A DNA stretch of 64,000 nucleotides from Erythrobacter sp. JK5 (GCF_018205975.1 NZ_CP073577.1:1860001-1924000), one strand, 5' to 3'. Counted from the first letter of the stretch, positions 1 through 9,035 are shown. The notes: generated by a model from the sequence alone, not told the origin. Numbers and translations are program-made.

Positions 1-108
1 CCCGCGATCATGACGGTGCCGCTGATCCTGTTCATCCTGCCGGTGCTGTTCATCGTCATCCTCGGCCCGGCGGCCTGTTCGATCAACGACGCGCTGCTGA
101 CCGACTAG
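1..108 (+). CDS. C-terminus of a TadC-like Flp pilus assembly membrane protein (partial)
   Basis: The gene enters from the left edge; only the last 35 codons before a TAG are visible. The peptide is one strongly hydrophobic helix (PLILFILPVLFIVILGPA) followed by a short polar tail. The pattern 'PL-LF-LP-LFIV-LGPA' just before the C-terminus is typical of the last membrane segment of type II secretion F-domain proteins of the TadC class, which sit in the inner-membrane platform of Flp/Tad pili. No upstream sequence is available to confirm the T2SSF domain, so the family call rests on the tail alone. The next gene is on the opposite strand and ends 84 bases away. Confidence 0.55.
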   Translation, partial: PAIMTVPLILFILPVLFIVILGPAACSINDALLTD

Positions 109-191
109 AGCTCCTTACCAAGACGGGAGTGCGAACGCGCGGCTGGCCGGGATACCCCGCCGGTCGCGCGTTTCGCGTTGGGGTCGCGCGC

Positions 192-716
192 CTAGTCGAG
201 CCCCTGGTCGAGTCCGCCTTCGAGCCTATCGTCGAGCCCGCTTGCGCGCCCGCCATTGAGCTCTGCCGCGCGATGGCGCATCCGTTCGAGCAGCGCGCGG
301 AACTGCACGCGTTCCTCGGGCGCGAAGCCGTCGAACAGCTCGCTTTCGGTCTGCAGCGCCAGCGGCATCACCTCGCGGTGGATCGCCCAGCCCTCCTCGG
401 TCAGTTCGAGCAGGTGCGAGCGCCCGTCGCGCGCGTTAGGCGCGCGGGTCACCAGCCCGCGCTCCTCCAGAACCTTGCACGCCCGGTTTACCGCCACCTT
501 GTCCATCACCGTCGCCGCCGTCAGATCGCGCTGCGTCGCGGTCCCGGCATCGCCGAGCACCGCCATCACCCGCCATTCGGGGATCTTGAGCGAAAACCGC
601 TTGCGATAGCGTTCCGAGATCAGCTCGCTCACCGCGTTGGAGGCAATCGAAAGCTGGTATGGCAGGAAACCGGCGAGTTGCCCCGGCGCCACGCCCGATT
701 TGGTGGTCTTGCTCAT
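192..716 (-). CDS. MarR-family transcriptional regulator
   Basis: 174-residue protein. A winged helix lies around residues 35-110: 'EWRVMAVLGDAGTATQRDLTAATVMDKVAVNRACKVLEERGLV' split over recognition helix and wing, then the DGR wing turn of 'ARDGRSHLLELTEEG'. MarR proteins bind palindromic DNA as dimers and usually respond to small ligands, often aromatic acids or acyl-CoAs. The start ATG at 716 is chosen because the MarR fold begins just after it; an open frame continues upstream but has no family similarity. A perfect 8+8 inverted repeat lies immediately upstream (721-740). The gene is last in a same-strand run with crotonase, SDR and thiolase genes (gap 47 bases), so it probably senses an intermediate of that pathway. 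The C-terminal tail (about 20 residues, G/L/D-rich) is variable. Confidence 0.9.
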   Translation of the reverse strand: MSKTTKSGVAPGQLAGFLPYQLSIASNAVSELISERYRKRFSLKIPEWRVMAVLGDAGTATQRDLTAATVMDKVAVNRACKVLEERGLVTRAPNARDGRSHLLELTEEGWAIHREVMPLALQTESELFDGFAPEERVQFRALLERMRHRAAELNGGRASGLDDRLEGGLDQGLD

Positions 717-720
717 GCAC

Positions 721-740
721 TTGGTTTCCCATGAAACCAA
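721..740. promoter_or_regulatory. Perfect inverted repeat, candidate MarR operator
   Basis: TTGGTTTC (721-728), four-base spacer CCAT, GAAACCAA (733-740). The arms are perfectly complementary. The site ends 4 bases before the MarR start codon and lies in the 47-base gap after the crotonase gene. The size and symmetry fit a MarR-dimer operator, suggesting autoregulation. Binding is inferred, not shown. Confidence 0.6.
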
Positions 741-763
741 CTCGGTTGGCAAGGGCCGCCCGG

Positions 764-1636
<873 letters not shown>

Positions 1637-1661
1637 CGTGGTCTCTCCCAAAAACGAGTAA

Positions 1662-1731
1662 GCCCCCGCGCCGGCGGGGGCCTCCGTCGATCTCGTGCGA
1701 GATTGTGGGAGGTCCCCGTCTGCGCGGGGAC
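1662..1731. repeat. Two perfect GC-rich hairpins in the SDR-crotonase gap
   Basis: First hairpin: GCCCCCGC / GCGGGGGC with a 4-base loop (1662-1681). Second: GTCCCCG / CGGGGAC with a 6-base loop (1712-1731). Both lie in the 106-base gap between two co-directional genes. Neither is followed by a strong T-run on the minus strand, so they are better candidates for mRNA stabilisers, processing sites or partial attenuators than for full terminators. Confidence 0.5.
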
Positions 1732-1742
1732 TCGCAAATTTG

Positions 1743-2528
1743 TTATCGCGGCGCCATCCGGATCGCGCCGTCGAGGCGTACGTCCTCGCCGTTGAAGTAG
1801 CCGGTTTCGATCATGCACATTGCCAGTTGCGCATACTCTTCGGGGTAGCCGAGACGCTTGGGGAACGGCACGCTGGCCGCGAGCGCTTCCTTCACTTGCG
1901 GAGGGGCGGCGTTCATCAGCGGGGTGTTGAAGATGCCCGGCAGGATCGTGTTCACGCGGATGCCTTCGCGCATCAGATCACGCGCGATCGGCAGCGTCAT
2001 GCCGACCACCCCGCCCTTCGACGCGGAATAGGCGGCCTGACCCATCTGCCCGTCTTCGGCGGCCACCGATGCGGTGTTGACGATCGCACCGCGATCGCCG
2101 TCTTCTGACAGCGGATCGAGCGTCATCATCCCCGCCGCCGACTTGGCGATGCAGCGGAACGTGCCGATCAGGTTGACCTGGATCACGAAGTCGAACGCGC
2201 TGATCGGGAAGTGCTTGATTTCTCCCGATTGCTTGTCGCGGCTGGCAGTCTTGATCGCATTGCCGATCCCGGCGCAGTTGACGAGGATTCGCTCCTGCCC
2301 GTGCGCCTCGCGCGCCTTCGCAAAACCGGCATCGACGTCGTCGTCGCTGGTGACGTTGACCTTGCAGAACACGCCGCCGAGCTCATCGGCCATCGCGTTG
2401 CCCTTGTCCTCGTTCATGTCGAAGATCGCGACTTTTGCACCTTTCGCGGCCAGCGCACGCGCCGTGGCTGCGCCGAGGCCCGAAGCACCGCCGGTGACGA
2501 CGGCGGGAGTGTTGGCTGAAACTTCCAT
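1743..2528 (-). CDS. SDR-family 3-hydroxyacyl-CoA dehydrogenase, HSD10-like
   Basis: 261 residues, a classical short-chain dehydrogenase. The Rossmann glycine motif 'TGGASGLGAAT' is near residue 12, 'NCAGIGNA' near residue 90, the active-site Ser in 'VNTASVAA' and the Tyr-Lys pair in 'AAYSASKGG'. The spacing and the inserted segment 'KQSGEIKHFPISAFD' resemble type II 3-hydroxyacyl-CoA dehydrogenases, which oxidise 3-hydroxyacyl-CoA with NAD+. The ATG at 2528 follows GAGAGGAAT. It sits between a thiolase and an enoyl-CoA hydratase on the same strand, giving the three successive steps of beta-oxidation. An HSD10-like role is inferred from this context; other SDR substrates remain possible. Confidence 0.9.
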   Translation of the reverse strand: MEVSANTPAVVTGGASGLGAATARALAAKGAKVAIFDMNEDKGNAMADELGGVFCKVNVTSDDDVDAGFAKAREAHGQERILVNCAGIGNAIKTASRDKQSGEIKHFPISAFDFVIQVNLIGTFRCIAKSAAGMMTLDPLSEDGDRGAIVNTASVAAEDGQMGQAAYSASKGGVVGMTLPIARDLMREGIRVNTILPGIFNTPLMNAAPPQVKEALAASVPFPKRLGYPEEYAQLAMCMIETGYFNGEDVRLDGAIRMAPR

Positions 2529-2557
2529 TTCGATATTCCTCTCAGATTGGGATGGGG

Positions 2558-3730
2558 TCAGACCGACTCGACGATGGTGACGTTGGCGACGCCGCCGCCC
2601 TCGCACATCGTCTGCAGGCCGTATGTCTTGTCGTGGCGCTTGAGCGCGTGGACCAGCGTCGCCATCAGCTTGGTGCCCGACGCGCCGAGCGGGTGGCCGA
2701 GCGCGATCGCCCCGCCATGGACGTTGAGCTTGTCCGGGTCCGCGCCGGTATGCTTGAGCCACGCGAGCGGCACCGGTGCGAAGGCTTCGTTGACTTCGTA
2801 AAGATCGATGTCGCTCATCTTCATGCCTGCGCGTTCGAGCGCGCGGTCGGTGGCGAACAGCGGCTCTTCGAGCATGATCACCGGATCGCCCGCCGTCACG
2901 GTGAGGTTGTGGATGCGCGCCAGCGGGGTGAGGTTGTGGCGCTTGAGCGCCGCTTCGCTCACCACCAGCACCGCGCTCGATCCGTCGCAGATCTGGCTGG
3001 CGGAAGCGGCGGTGATCTTGCCGTCGGGAGAGATCAGCTTGACGCTCGCGATCCCTTCGAGCGTGGCGTCGAAGCGGATGCCTTCATCGACCTTGTGAAC
3101 GTCATCGCCGTCCGGGGTCTCGATGGCGACCGGCACGATCTCGTTGTCGAACGCTCCCGCCTGGGTCGCGGCGATCGCACGCTTGTGGCTTTCCAGCGCG
3201 AATTCGTCGAGCTGATCCTTGGAAAAGCCGTGCTTGTTGGCGATCATTTCCGCACCCATGAACTGCGAAAACTGGATGCCGGGATACTTCGCCTGCAGAT
3301 CGGGCGACATGTAGTGGCCCAGCCCCTCTTTCATGTGGAACGTCGCGTTCGAACCCATCGGGACGCGCGACATGCTCTCGACGCCGCTGGCGATCACCAC
3401 GTCCTGCGTGCCGCTCATCACCGCCTGCGCGGCGAACTGGATCGCCTGCTGCGAGCTGCCGCACTGGCGGTCGATCGTCACCGCCGGGGTCGATTGCGGA
3501 AGCAGCTTCGAAGCGAGCACGCCCATCCGCCCGACCTGCATCGCCTGTTCGCCCGCCTGCGTCACGCAACCGGTCACCACGTCGTCGATCGCGGCGGGAT
3601 CGACGCCGCTGCGCTCGACCACCGCATCGAGCGATTTCGCCAGCAGATCGACCGGGTGGACGCCGGCAAGACGGCCCCCGCGGCGGCCACCGGCAGTGCG
3701 CACGGCTTCGACGATATAGGCGGTGGTCAT
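2558..3730 (-). CDS. Acetyl-CoA C-acyltransferase (thiolase)
   Basis: 390 residues, full length for a thiolase. The nucleophilic Cys is C90 in 'DRQCGSSQQA'. The C-terminal active-site elements are both present: 'GGAIALGHPLGASG' with the catalytic His, and 'MCEGGGVANVTI' with the second Cys. It cleaves 3-ketoacyl-CoA to acetyl-CoA and a shortened acyl-CoA, or runs in reverse. It is the first gene of the minus-strand operon and lies 29 bases upstream of the SDR gene. A 14-base perfect palindrome precedes it (3744-3757). No multifunctional FadB-type partner is present, so the pathway here uses single-function enzymes. Confidence 0.95.
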   Translation of the reverse strand: MTTAYIVEAVRTAGGRRGGRLAGVHPVDLLAKSLDAVVERSGVDPAAIDDVVTGCVTQAGEQAMQVGRMGVLASKLLPQSTPAVTIDRQCGSSQQAIQFAAQAVMSGTQDVVIASGVESMSRVPMGSNATFHMKEGLGHYMSPDLQAKYPGIQFSQFMGAEMIANKHGFSKDQLDEFALESHKRAIAATQAGAFDNEIVPVAIETPDGDDVHKVDEGIRFDATLEGIASVKLISPDGKITAASASQICDGSSAVLVVSEAALKRHNLTPLARIHNLTVTAGDPVIMLEEPLFATDRALERAGMKMSDIDLYEVNEAFAPVPLAWLKHTGADPDKLNVHGGAIALGHPLGASGTKLMATLVHALKRHDKTYGLQTMCEGGGVANVTIVESV

Positions 3731-3743
3731 GGGCGGGTCCTCT

Positions 3744-3757
3744 CGTTTACGTAAACG
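3744..3757. promoter_or_regulatory. 14-base palindrome upstream of the thiolase operon
   Basis: CGTTTAC followed directly by GTAAACG, a perfect palindrome, 13 bases upstream of the thiolase start codon. Position and symmetry suggest an operator controlling the operon. ACGT-cored palindromes are known for several regulators of acyl-CoA and branched-chain degradation (MerR and TetR families), but I cannot assign the factor. A similar imperfect site (CGTTTACGGAAACG) occurs at 15002-15015 upstream of the S9 peptidase gene. Confidence 0.45.
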
Positions 3758-3886
3758 TTGCTATTTGCCACTCGCCTATGGGAGCGCAAGCCCCAAATCA
3801 AGCGCTCAAAGTGATGGGAGGCGACGGCAAACCCTTGTCCGGCGCGGCCCGCCCGCTATCACTCGGGGCGAGGGGAGATGCGGGTC

Positions 3887-5572
3887 ATGATCGGCCTTTC
3901 ACCGCAGGACTGGTACGACAGGGCCTCCGCCGCCGCGCAGGCGGGCGATGCGATGGGTGCGCTCGCCACCCTGCGCAGCGGACTGGCCGCGCATCCCGAT
4001 GCACCGGGCCTGTGGCATGCTGCGGGCAGCACGCTGATGATGCAGGGACGCCCCGCCGAAGCGGCCGATCACTTCCGCAAGGCCTTCACGCTCGATCCCA
4101 GACAATTCGACCATGCCGTCGACCAGGCGATCGCGCTGTCTGCGGCAGGGCGCAATGCAGAGGCGCTGGACGTGCTCGTCAGGGTCGAGAAGAAGGGGGC
4201 GAAGCACGCGCATTACTGCTCCACCCGCGCCAATGCCGAGCGCGGCATGGGCCACGGCGCAGCGGCGGCGAAATGGTACGACCGCGCCCTGACAATCGAG
4301 CCGAACCGGCCCAAGGCGCTGCTGGGCCGGGCCAATGTCGCGCTGGAACGGGGCGAACGCAGCGCGCTCCAGCGGTTCGACAAGGCGCTCGATGTCGACC
4401 CCGGCAATCCAATGATCCTGCTGGCCAAGGCGCAGGCTCTCGAGGTTGCCGGCGATGCCGAGGGGGCGCTGGCGCTGGTCGGCGAAGTGACTGCCGGGTT
4501 CCCGCACTATACCGATGCCTTGCAACTCAAGGCGCAGCTGCTTCTAGCCATGGGCGAATCCGATTTCACCTCGCACTTTGCCGCCGCCGCCGAGCAGGTC
4601 CCGGCCGATCCGGCGATCCGGGTCAGCTGGTGCCGCGCGCTGGCGGGGATGGACCGCGAAGCCGACGCCGCCGAGGTCGCGGCACAGGCACGCGCAACGT
4701 TCCCCGAAGAGCCGGGCTTTGCGCTGCTCGAGGCGGTCTATGCCGGGGCGGCGGGCGACAATGGCCGGGCCGATGCGATCTTCGCACAACTGGCGCTCGA
4801 TACCCCCGCCCGCCACGTCCACGAAGCGCGCCATCGCGTGCGGCAGGGCGACTACGACGCGGCCGAAGGTTTGCTCGATACCGCGCTGGCCGCACAACCG
4901 GACAATATCGATGCGTGGTCGCTGCGGGGGATCGTCTGGCGGCTGATCGGGGACCCGCGCAGCCAGTGGCTGCACGAACAGGCCGGGCTGGTCGAATTGC
5001 TGCCGTTCGCGGCGCGATCGGGCCTTCTCGACAAGGCGGCAGCCACCCTGCGCGAAATGCACGCGGTCTCGACCATGCAAATCGGGCAGACATTGCGCGG
5101 CGGCACGCAGACGCGCGGGGCGCTGTTCCAGCGCGCCGATCCGGTGCTCGCCGAGCTGCACGAGGCAGCGCGCAAGGCCCTCAACCGCTACCGTTCCGCC
5201 CTGCCCCCGGTCGACCCTGCGCACCCGCTGCTGCGGCATCGCGATGCGCCGTGGCCGATCACCGGATCGTGGTCGATCCGCATGACCGGAGATGGCGGGC
5301 ATCACAAATCCCACATCCACCCCGATGGCATCGTGTCGAGCGCGCTCTACCTTGTCGTGCCCGAGGAAGCCCGTGGCGAAGGGCAGCGCGGCTGGCTCGA
5401 AGTGGGGCGCCCGCCGCCCGATCTCGGGCTCGACCTGCCGCCCCTGCGGGTGATCGAACCGCGGGCCGGGCATCTCGCGCTGTTCCCCTCCACGCTGTTT
5501 CACGGAACCACCCCGTTCGACACGGCAGAGCGGCTGACGGTCGCGTTCGACGTAGCGAGCGAAGCGCGCTAA
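3887..5572 (+). CDS. TPR protein with C-terminal 2OG-Fe(II) oxygenase-like domain (copy 1)
   Basis: 561 residues. Roughly residues 1-400 are helical TPR-like repeats ('AGDAMGALATLRSGLAAHPD', 'GRPAEAADHFRKAFTLDP' style). The C-terminal 150 residues match the putative 2OG-Fe(II) oxygenase class found after TPRs (PF13759-like): 'GGTQTRGALFQ', 'GSWSIRMTG', H476-x-H478-P-D480, 'SSALYLVVP', 'HLALFPSTLFHGT' with H539, and R549 in 'ERLTVAFDV' as a likely 2-oxoglutarate anchor. The ATG at 3887 is preferred over that at 3878 because the AGGGGAG ribosome-binding site ends directly at 3877. The next gene starts 15 bases downstream, and the third gene of the operon is a paralogue. Substrate unknown; TPRs suggest a protein or peptide target. 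Confidence 0.85.
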   Translation: MIGLSPQDWYDRASAAAQAGDAMGALATLRSGLAAHPDAPGLWHAAGSTLMMQGRPAEAADHFRKAFTLDPRQFDHAVDQAIALSAAGRNAEALDVLVRVEKKGAKHAHYCSTRANAERGMGHGAAAAKWYDRALTIEPNRPKALLGRANVALERGERSALQRFDKALDVDPGNPMILLAKAQALEVAGDAEGALALVGEVTAGFPHYTDALQLKAQLLLAMGESDFTSHFAAAAEQVPADPAIRVSWCRALAGMDREADAAEVAAQARATFPEEPGFALLEAVYAGAAGDNGRADAIFAQLALDTPARHVHEARHRVRQGDYDAAEGLLDTALAAQPDNIDAWSLRGIVWRLIGDPRSQWLHEQAGLVELLPFAARSGLLDKAAATLREMHAVSTMQIGQTLRGGTQTRGALFQRADPVLAELHEAARKALNRYRSALPPVDPAHPLLRHRDAPWPITGSWSIRMTGDGGHHKSHIHPDGIVSSALYLVVPEEARGEGQRGWLEVGRPPPDLGLDLPPLRVIEPRAGHLALFPSTLFHGTTPFDTAERLTVAFDVASEAR

Positions 5573-5587
5573 GGGGCCGCCGCGACC

Positions 5588-6319
5588 ATGAAAAAGCTGT
5601 TCGAACTCAATCCCGCACTCGATCGCGCCGCGCTGGCCCGGCGCTTTGCCGCCACCGGCCGGGTGCAGATCCGCGACGTGCTGACGGAGGAAACCGCGCG
5701 CGAGATCCTCGCAGTGCTGACCAGGGGCACGCCGTGGGGCATGGCGATCGGCGCGGGCGAGACCACGCCGCAAAGCTTCCGCATGGAAGAGGCCCGCACC
5801 CCGCAGGGGCAGCAACAGGTAAACGCCGCCGCCATGGCAGCGCAGGAGCACAGCGCGCGCGGCGAATACGGGTTTCGCTTCGCGCATTATCCGATCCTCA
5901 CCGCGCTGCAGGAACGCTGGGATCCGGATGGCCCGCACGAGGTACTGCTCGAACACCTCAACGCGCCCGAGTTCATGGCGCTGGCGCGCGATGTCACCGG
6001 TATCGAGAGCCTGTTCAAGGCCGACGGTCAGGCAACCCTGTTCGCGCCCAACCACTATCTCGGCCGCCATATCGACAGCCACGTCGCCGAAGGATGGGAA
6101 GTCGCCTACGTGCTCAATTTCGCGCGCGACGACTGGCACCCGGACTGGGGCGGCTACCTGCTGTTCCTCGACGAGGACGACGATGTCGTCGAAGGGTTCC
6201 GCCCGCGTTTCAACGCGCTCAACCTGTTCAAGGTGCCGCAATCACACCTGGTCAGTTACGTCCCGCCGTTCGCGCCGATGGGCCGGATCGCGGTGACCGG
6301 ATGGTTGCGCTCGAAGTGA
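5588..6319 (+). CDS. 2OG-Fe(II) oxygenase superfamily protein (prolyl-hydroxylase-like)
   Basis: 243 residues. The double-stranded beta-helix core shows the metal triad H161-x-D163 ('LGRHIDSH') and H220 ('VPQSHLVSYV'), with R233 ('GRIAVTGW') in the usual 2-oxoglutarate-binding position. 'WHPDWGGYLLFLDED' is typical of P4H-like 2OG oxygenases that hydroxylate proteins or small molecules. It lies 15 bases after the first TPR/oxygenase gene and overlaps the start of the second by 19 bases, so the three are almost certainly co-translated. No signal peptide; cytoplasmic. Substrate unknown. Confidence 0.87.
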   Translation: MKKLFELNPALDRAALARRFAATGRVQIRDVLTEETAREILAVLTRGTPWGMAIGAGETTPQSFRMEEARTPQGQQQVNAAAMAAQEHSARGEYGFRFAHYPILTALQERWDPDGPHEVLLEHLNAPEFMALARDVTGIESLFKADGQATLFAPNHYLGRHIDSHVAEGWEVAYVLNFARDDWHPDWGGYLLFLDEDDDVVEGFRPRFNALNLFKVPQSHLVSYVPPFAPMGRIAVTGWLRSK

Positions 6320-8019
6320 GCAGCGGCGCGCCCCTTTCCGCTCCAGAGGCGCTGGTGCGCGCGCGGATGGCGATGCAATCGGGCGATGTCGCCGGAGCGA
6401 TGGCCATCACCGACGCCGCGCGGCGCGATCATCCCGACGACGCCGCGCTGGCCGATGCCGCGGGCGATCTCGCGCTCAGATCGGGCGATGCGGCGGCGGC
6501 AGCGGCGCATTTCGCCGCTGCCTGCCGCGCTGCGCCGACCATGCTCGATTACGCGCTCAACCATGCGATCGCCTTGCAGCGAATGGATCAGCACCGCGAA
6601 GCGCTCGCGGTTCTCGAGCCACACGAGAAGGCCGGATACAGTGTCGCGCGCTACGGCAGCATCCGGGCGCTGTCGGAGCGCAGCCTCGGCCACGCGGGCG
6701 ACGCCGCGCGCTGGTACGATGCCGCGCTCACCGCCGAGCCGCACCATCCGCGCGCGCTGCACGGGCGGGCACGGGTCGCGCTCGAACGCGGGGAAGGCGA
6801 TGCGGTGGCGCGGTTCGATGCCGCGCTGGCGGTGAATTCGGGCGATGCGGACCTGTGGCTGGGCAAGGCGCAGGCGCTCGAAGTCGCGGGCGATATCGCC
6901 GGGGCGCGCACCATCGCCGAACAGATCGCCGCGCAGGCTCCCGGCTTCATCGCCGCGCTCGAATTCCTGAGCGGGATGAAACTGGCAGCTGGCGACGCCG
7001 ATTTCGCCGCTCCCTTTCGCACCGCCGCCGACAAGCTGCCGCAGGATCCCAACATTCCCGCAGGGCACGCCGAGACGCTTGCCGGGCTCGACCATGCGCG
7101 CGAGGCGGCCGAAATCGCCGCCGCCGCGCGGTCGCGGTTCCCGAACGAACCGCATTTCGCCCTGCTGGAGGCGGTGCATGCCGGATCGGCGGGCGAATGG
7201 GAGCGGGCCGAAGCGATCTTTGCCACCCTGCCGACCGACAGCGCCATGCGCGCGCTGCACGAGGCGCGGCACCGGTTGCGCGCCGGGGACACGGCGCGGG
7301 CGGAGGCGCTGCTCGAGCGCGCGCTGGTCGACAATGCGTGGGACATTTCCGCCTGGGCGCTGCGCGGCATCTGCTGGCGGCTGGCCGATGACGACCGCGC
7401 CGGCTGGCTGCACGAGCAGCAAGGGCTGGTACAGCTCCGCCCGCTCGCCGGGCGCGACGGGCTGATCGGCGACGCGGTCTCCGAGCTGCGCAGATTGCAC
7501 GCCGGTTCGGCGCTGCCGCTGGGCCAGAGCCTGCGCGGCGGGACCCAGACGCGCGGCATCCTGTTCCAGCGCACCGAGCCGCTGCTGGCCGAGCTGCACG
7601 CGGCGATCCGGGCGACGCTGGAGGACTATCGCCGCGAGCTTGCCCCGCTCGACCAGCATCACCCGCTGCTGCGGCATCGCGAAACCGCCTGGCAGCTCGC
7701 CGGGTCGTGGTCGGTGCGGCTCACCGGCGGCGGCGATTACCACACCGCGCATATCCACCCGCAAGGCATCGTCTCGTCCGCGCTCTACCTCGTAGTGCCC
7801 GAGGAAGCGCATCACGAAGGGCAGCGCGGCTGGCTCGAAGTCGGCCGCCCGCCGCCCGATCTCGGGCTCGACCTGCCGCCGCTGCGCGTGATCGAGCCGC
7901 AAGAGGGACACCTCGCGCTGTTCCCATCGACGCTGTATCACGGCACCACCGCGTTCGGATCGGAAGAACGGATGACGGTGGCGTTCGACGTCGTGACCGG
8001 GCAAGGACACTCGCGATGA
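6301..8019 (+). CDS. TPR protein with C-terminal 2OG-Fe(II) oxygenase-like domain (copy 2)
   Basis: 572 residues, paralogous to the protein at 3887-5572 along its whole length: the same TPR-like N-terminal region and the same C-terminal landmarks 'LRGGTQTRGILFQR', 'GSWSVRLTG', 'SSALYLVVPEEA', 'GWLEVGRPPPDLGLDLPPL' and 'FPSTLYHGTT'. The metal region reads H484-x-H486-P-Q488, so Asp480 of copy 1 is replaced by Gln; H547 and R557 are kept. The ATG at 6301 lies inside the end of the previous gene, and the stop overlaps the next start as ATGA. The pair looks like an old duplication with a different oxygenase gene between the copies. Confidence 0.84.
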   Translation: MVALEVSSGAPLSAPEALVRARMAMQSGDVAGAMAITDAARRDHPDDAALADAAGDLALRSGDAAAAAAHFAAACRAAPTMLDYALNHAIALQRMDQHREALAVLEPHEKAGYSVARYGSIRALSERSLGHAGDAARWYDAALTAEPHHPRALHGRARVALERGEGDAVARFDAALAVNSGDADLWLGKAQALEVAGDIAGARTIAEQIAAQAPGFIAALEFLSGMKLAAGDADFAAPFRTAADKLPQDPNIPAGHAETLAGLDHAREAAEIAAAARSRFPNEPHFALLEAVHAGSAGEWERAEAIFATLPTDSAMRALHEARHRLRAGDTARAEALLERALVDNAWDISAWALRGICWRLADDDRAGWLHEQQGLVQLRPLAGRDGLIGDAVSELRRLHAGSALPLGQSLRGGTQTRGILFQRTEPLLAELHAAIRATLEDYRRELAPLDQHHPLLRHRETAWQLAGSWSVRLTGGGDYHTAHIHPQGIVSSALYLVVPEEAHHEGQRGWLEVGRPPPDLGLDLPPLRVIEPQEGHLALFPSTLYHGTTAFGSEERMTVAFDVVTGQGHSR

Positions 8020-8924
8020 CCGATACGCACGCTACGATCGCCGATGCCACCGCCTGGAGCGAATTCTGGGCGCAGAATGCCGGTGGAGACGGCGGCGGGT
8101 GCCTGCCCGAACGCTGGGCCGCGATCGAGGAGGCGCAGAAGGCCGCCTGGCGCAGCTTTACCTCCGACCTGCCCGAACGATCGCGACTGCTCGATCTTGC
8201 CACGGGTGACGGGCGGGTGCTCCGCTGGATCCGGGCGGAGCGCTCCGATCTGGCGCTCATCGGGATCGATCTGGCCGCGACATTGCCCCCCGCGCCGGAA
8301 GGGACCGAGACGCGCGGCGGAGTCGCGATGGAAGACCTGCCGTTCGACGACAGATCGTGCGACGCGGTGGTGAGCCAGTTCGGCTTCGAATACGGCGACG
8401 TCGCGAAAGTTGCCGCCGAGATCGCGCGCGTCCTGGCGCAGGGTGGCAGGATCGGGCTGATGGTTCATCGCGGCGACGGGCCGATTCTGGAACACAATCT
8501 CGCGCGCCGCGCGGCGATCGATTGGGCCCTGTTCGAAAAGGCCGTGGCAAAGACGGTCGCCAACGCCCTGACCGCACCCAATGGCGGGACTGACGCCGCG
8601 GCGCAGGTGGCGGGGGCGTTCAATATGCTGGGGGCCCGAGTGCACGGCGATAGCTCTCCGGCGTGGGAGATCCCGGAGGCGCTGCGCCGTGCGGTGCTGC
8701 TCGGCAGCGATACGCAGGCGATCCTCGGCACGATCGCCGCGATCGAAGCGCAGGCCCACAACGAACTGGGGCGGATCGCGTCGCTCGAACGCGCCTGCGC
8801 CACCGCCGATGCCCGTGACGAACTGGTCGGGGCGTTCGCCAGGCATGGCCTGAAGCTGGTCGATACCGCTCCCGTGACAGAGCCTTCGGGCCGGTCGCTT
8901 GCCGATTTCCTGACCTTTTCCTGA
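8016..8924 (+). CDS. Class I SAM-dependent methyltransferase
   Basis: 302 residues. SAM-binding motif I is 'LLDLATGDGRVL' (near residue 60), followed by an acidic residue in 'IGIDLA' and motif 'EDLPFDDRSCDAVVSQFGFEY', a standard class I layout of the UbiE/COQ5 type. 'EIARVLAQGGRIGLMVH' is post-motif II. The C-terminal half has no recognisable substrate domain. The start ATG overlaps the previous stop as ATGA, making it the fourth gene of the operon with the two TPR/oxygenases and the P4H-like oxygenase. It may methylate the same substrate, but this is inferred only from linkage. It is convergent with a TonB-dependent receptor gene. Confidence 0.85.
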   Translation: MTDTHATIADATAWSEFWAQNAGGDGGGCLPERWAAIEEAQKAAWRSFTSDLPERSRLLDLATGDGRVLRWIRAERSDLALIGIDLAATLPPAPEGTETRGGVAMEDLPFDDRSCDAVVSQFGFEYGDVAKVAAEIARVLAQGGRIGLMVHRGDGPILEHNLARRAAIDWALFEKAVAKTVANALTAPNGGTDAAAQVAGAFNMLGARVHGDSSPAWEIPEALRRAVLLGSDTQAILGTIAAIEAQAHNELGRIASLERACATADARDELVGAFARHGLKLVDTAPVTEPSGRSLADFLTFS

Positions 8925-8997
8925 TCGTCTCCTGACGCCGGGAAGGTCGCACCGCCGGCGCGGGTCTTGCGCCTGCGTTGCCGATCCTAACGTCAAC

Positions 8998-9035
8998 GAA
9001 AAAGGGCGGCGGACCGAAGTCCACCGCCCCTTTCG
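8998..9035. terminator. Bidirectional hairpin terminator
   Basis: AAAGGGCGGCGGA and TCCACCGCCCCTTTC pair around the loop CCGAAG with one bulge. The plus strand continues in TTTCG, the minus strand in CCCTTTTTCG. It lies between the convergent methyltransferase (ends 8924) and TonB receptor (ends 9054), so it can serve both. Confidence 0.7.

Noticed and set aside
3778..6300. Long open frame upstream of the second TPR/oxygenase
   Set aside because: It is an out-of-frame shadow of the first two operon genes, low in normal protein character; only the part from 6301 is coding.
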